A stretch of DNA of 64,000 nucleotides from NCBI RefSeq assembly GCF_026151205.1, contig NC_087083.1:9111460-9175459 (forward strand), in the 5' to 3' direction. Numbering within the stretch: position 1 is the first letter of the stretch; each line of letters starts with the position of its first letter. The notes under the pieces were generated by a model, which had not been told where the DNA came from, did not search any database, and was given only the letters and a program-made list of their open reading frames with translations. A program made the position numbers and the translations under genes. This document shows, in pieces, positions 63,391 through 64,000 of the stretch. Origin of the DNA: Bolinopsis microptera. Lineage: Eukaryota; Ctenophora; Tentaculata; Lobata; Bolinopsidae.

Positions 63391-64000
63391 CTGCGAGAAT
63401 ATCAATTTGTTAAAAAGTATCATATTCAATACCATAAAAAATTACATGAAATGTAACACTTAACATTACAAAACATAATACTCAACTTAATAACCAAACC
63501 CCCCCCCCCCCCCCCATTATACTTATAAACGGAAACGCGAGGGATTGTAGTACTAATAGTAACCTAACGATAAAAAATAAGAAAAGAAAAAGCTGATGCT
63601 AAACGATTAAAATATATTCAAGATATCATTGAATTATAAAGAACACGTCGGAAAATGTCAACTAAGAGATTTGCAAATCAAGCTGCCTAATTTATAGCTC
63701 TTCGGTTGTAAATTTTGTTAGATTTAGTGGCCTGGTCCGACAGTTTTACCCAGGGACAAATGATAAAAGAACTTCGGGCAATAAATGATGAATTGACGAA
63801 GAAGTGATAGATAATTTATTTTTTTAACAGTACGAAGGAGCTGAGTCCATTTTAAACAGCATATTAATTTTGTTAAATAGCATTCCCAAAATAAGAAAAT
63901 CTATAATAAAAAACAGACAGCTGATATCTAGATTTGTGATAATTTTTGATAATTTTCGGTTAATAGAGCTGAAGGGAGTGTTGACCTCCACAAAATTTGA
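63391..64000. other. Window end, nothing recognised
   Basis: Contains a C16-17 run at about 63499-63515. Otherwise AT-rich with no coding frames. Confidence 0.4.

Overview
The window is animal nuclear DNA. Genes have spliceosomal introns with GT-AG borders, and the gene set is metazoan: a type IV collagen with a C-terminal NC1 domain, a filamin-like calponin-homology (CH) protein, a paired-like homeobox gene with an eh1 motif, a class A GPCR and an alpha-kinase fragment. AT-rich intergenic DNA is full of foldback elements, minisatellites and decayed LINE and DNA-transposon pieces. I cannot fix the phylum from sequence alone. An invertebrate with a compact but transposon-rich genome, such as a cnidarian-grade animal, fits. 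No bacterial, phage or CRISPR features were seen.

Layout. 1-6535 (+): the 3' part of a collagen IV gene, 16 exons, ending in a complete NC1 domain. Two of its NC1 introns hold a 9-bp minisatellite flanked by duplicated copies of the following exon start. 6.6-9.3 kb: repeats and two small DNA transposons. 9.56-10.08 kb (+): the first of five members of a six-cysteine secreted protein family. The others are at 19.1-19.7 (-), 23.6-24.1 (-, frameshifted), 25.0-25.5 (-) and 46.2-46.8 kb (+). 10.5-18.1 kb (-): a four-exon gene for a CH-domain protein of about 2190 residues. 20-35 kb: mostly repeats, with LINE remnants, a THAP remnant, a hAT-like MITE, a short (+) gene at 28.6-29.6 kb, a 63-bp minisatellite and a 1.6-kb near-perfect palindromic element at 32.5-34.1 kb. 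35.3-44.4 kb (+): the homeobox gene, with a three-exon GPCR gene nested on the opposite strand inside its first intron. 44.7-45.1 kb: a cluster of CACGTG sites. 47-50.6 kb: repeats and a MULE transposase fragment. 53-63.4 kb: several minus-strand coding exons (one alpha-kinase) among blocks duplicated within the region.

Logic. This is not an operon-like functional unit. The main themes are a secreted-protein family spread by local duplication together with its TATA promoter; a developmental regulator hosting another gene in its intron; and at least three families of non-autonomous DNA elements with clear target-site duplications (8, 8 and 9 bp). Exon joins were made by hand from splice sites and reading phase. 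Borders with matching phase in strong coding sequence are reliable to within a few bases; isolated exons in 54-63 kb are less certain.
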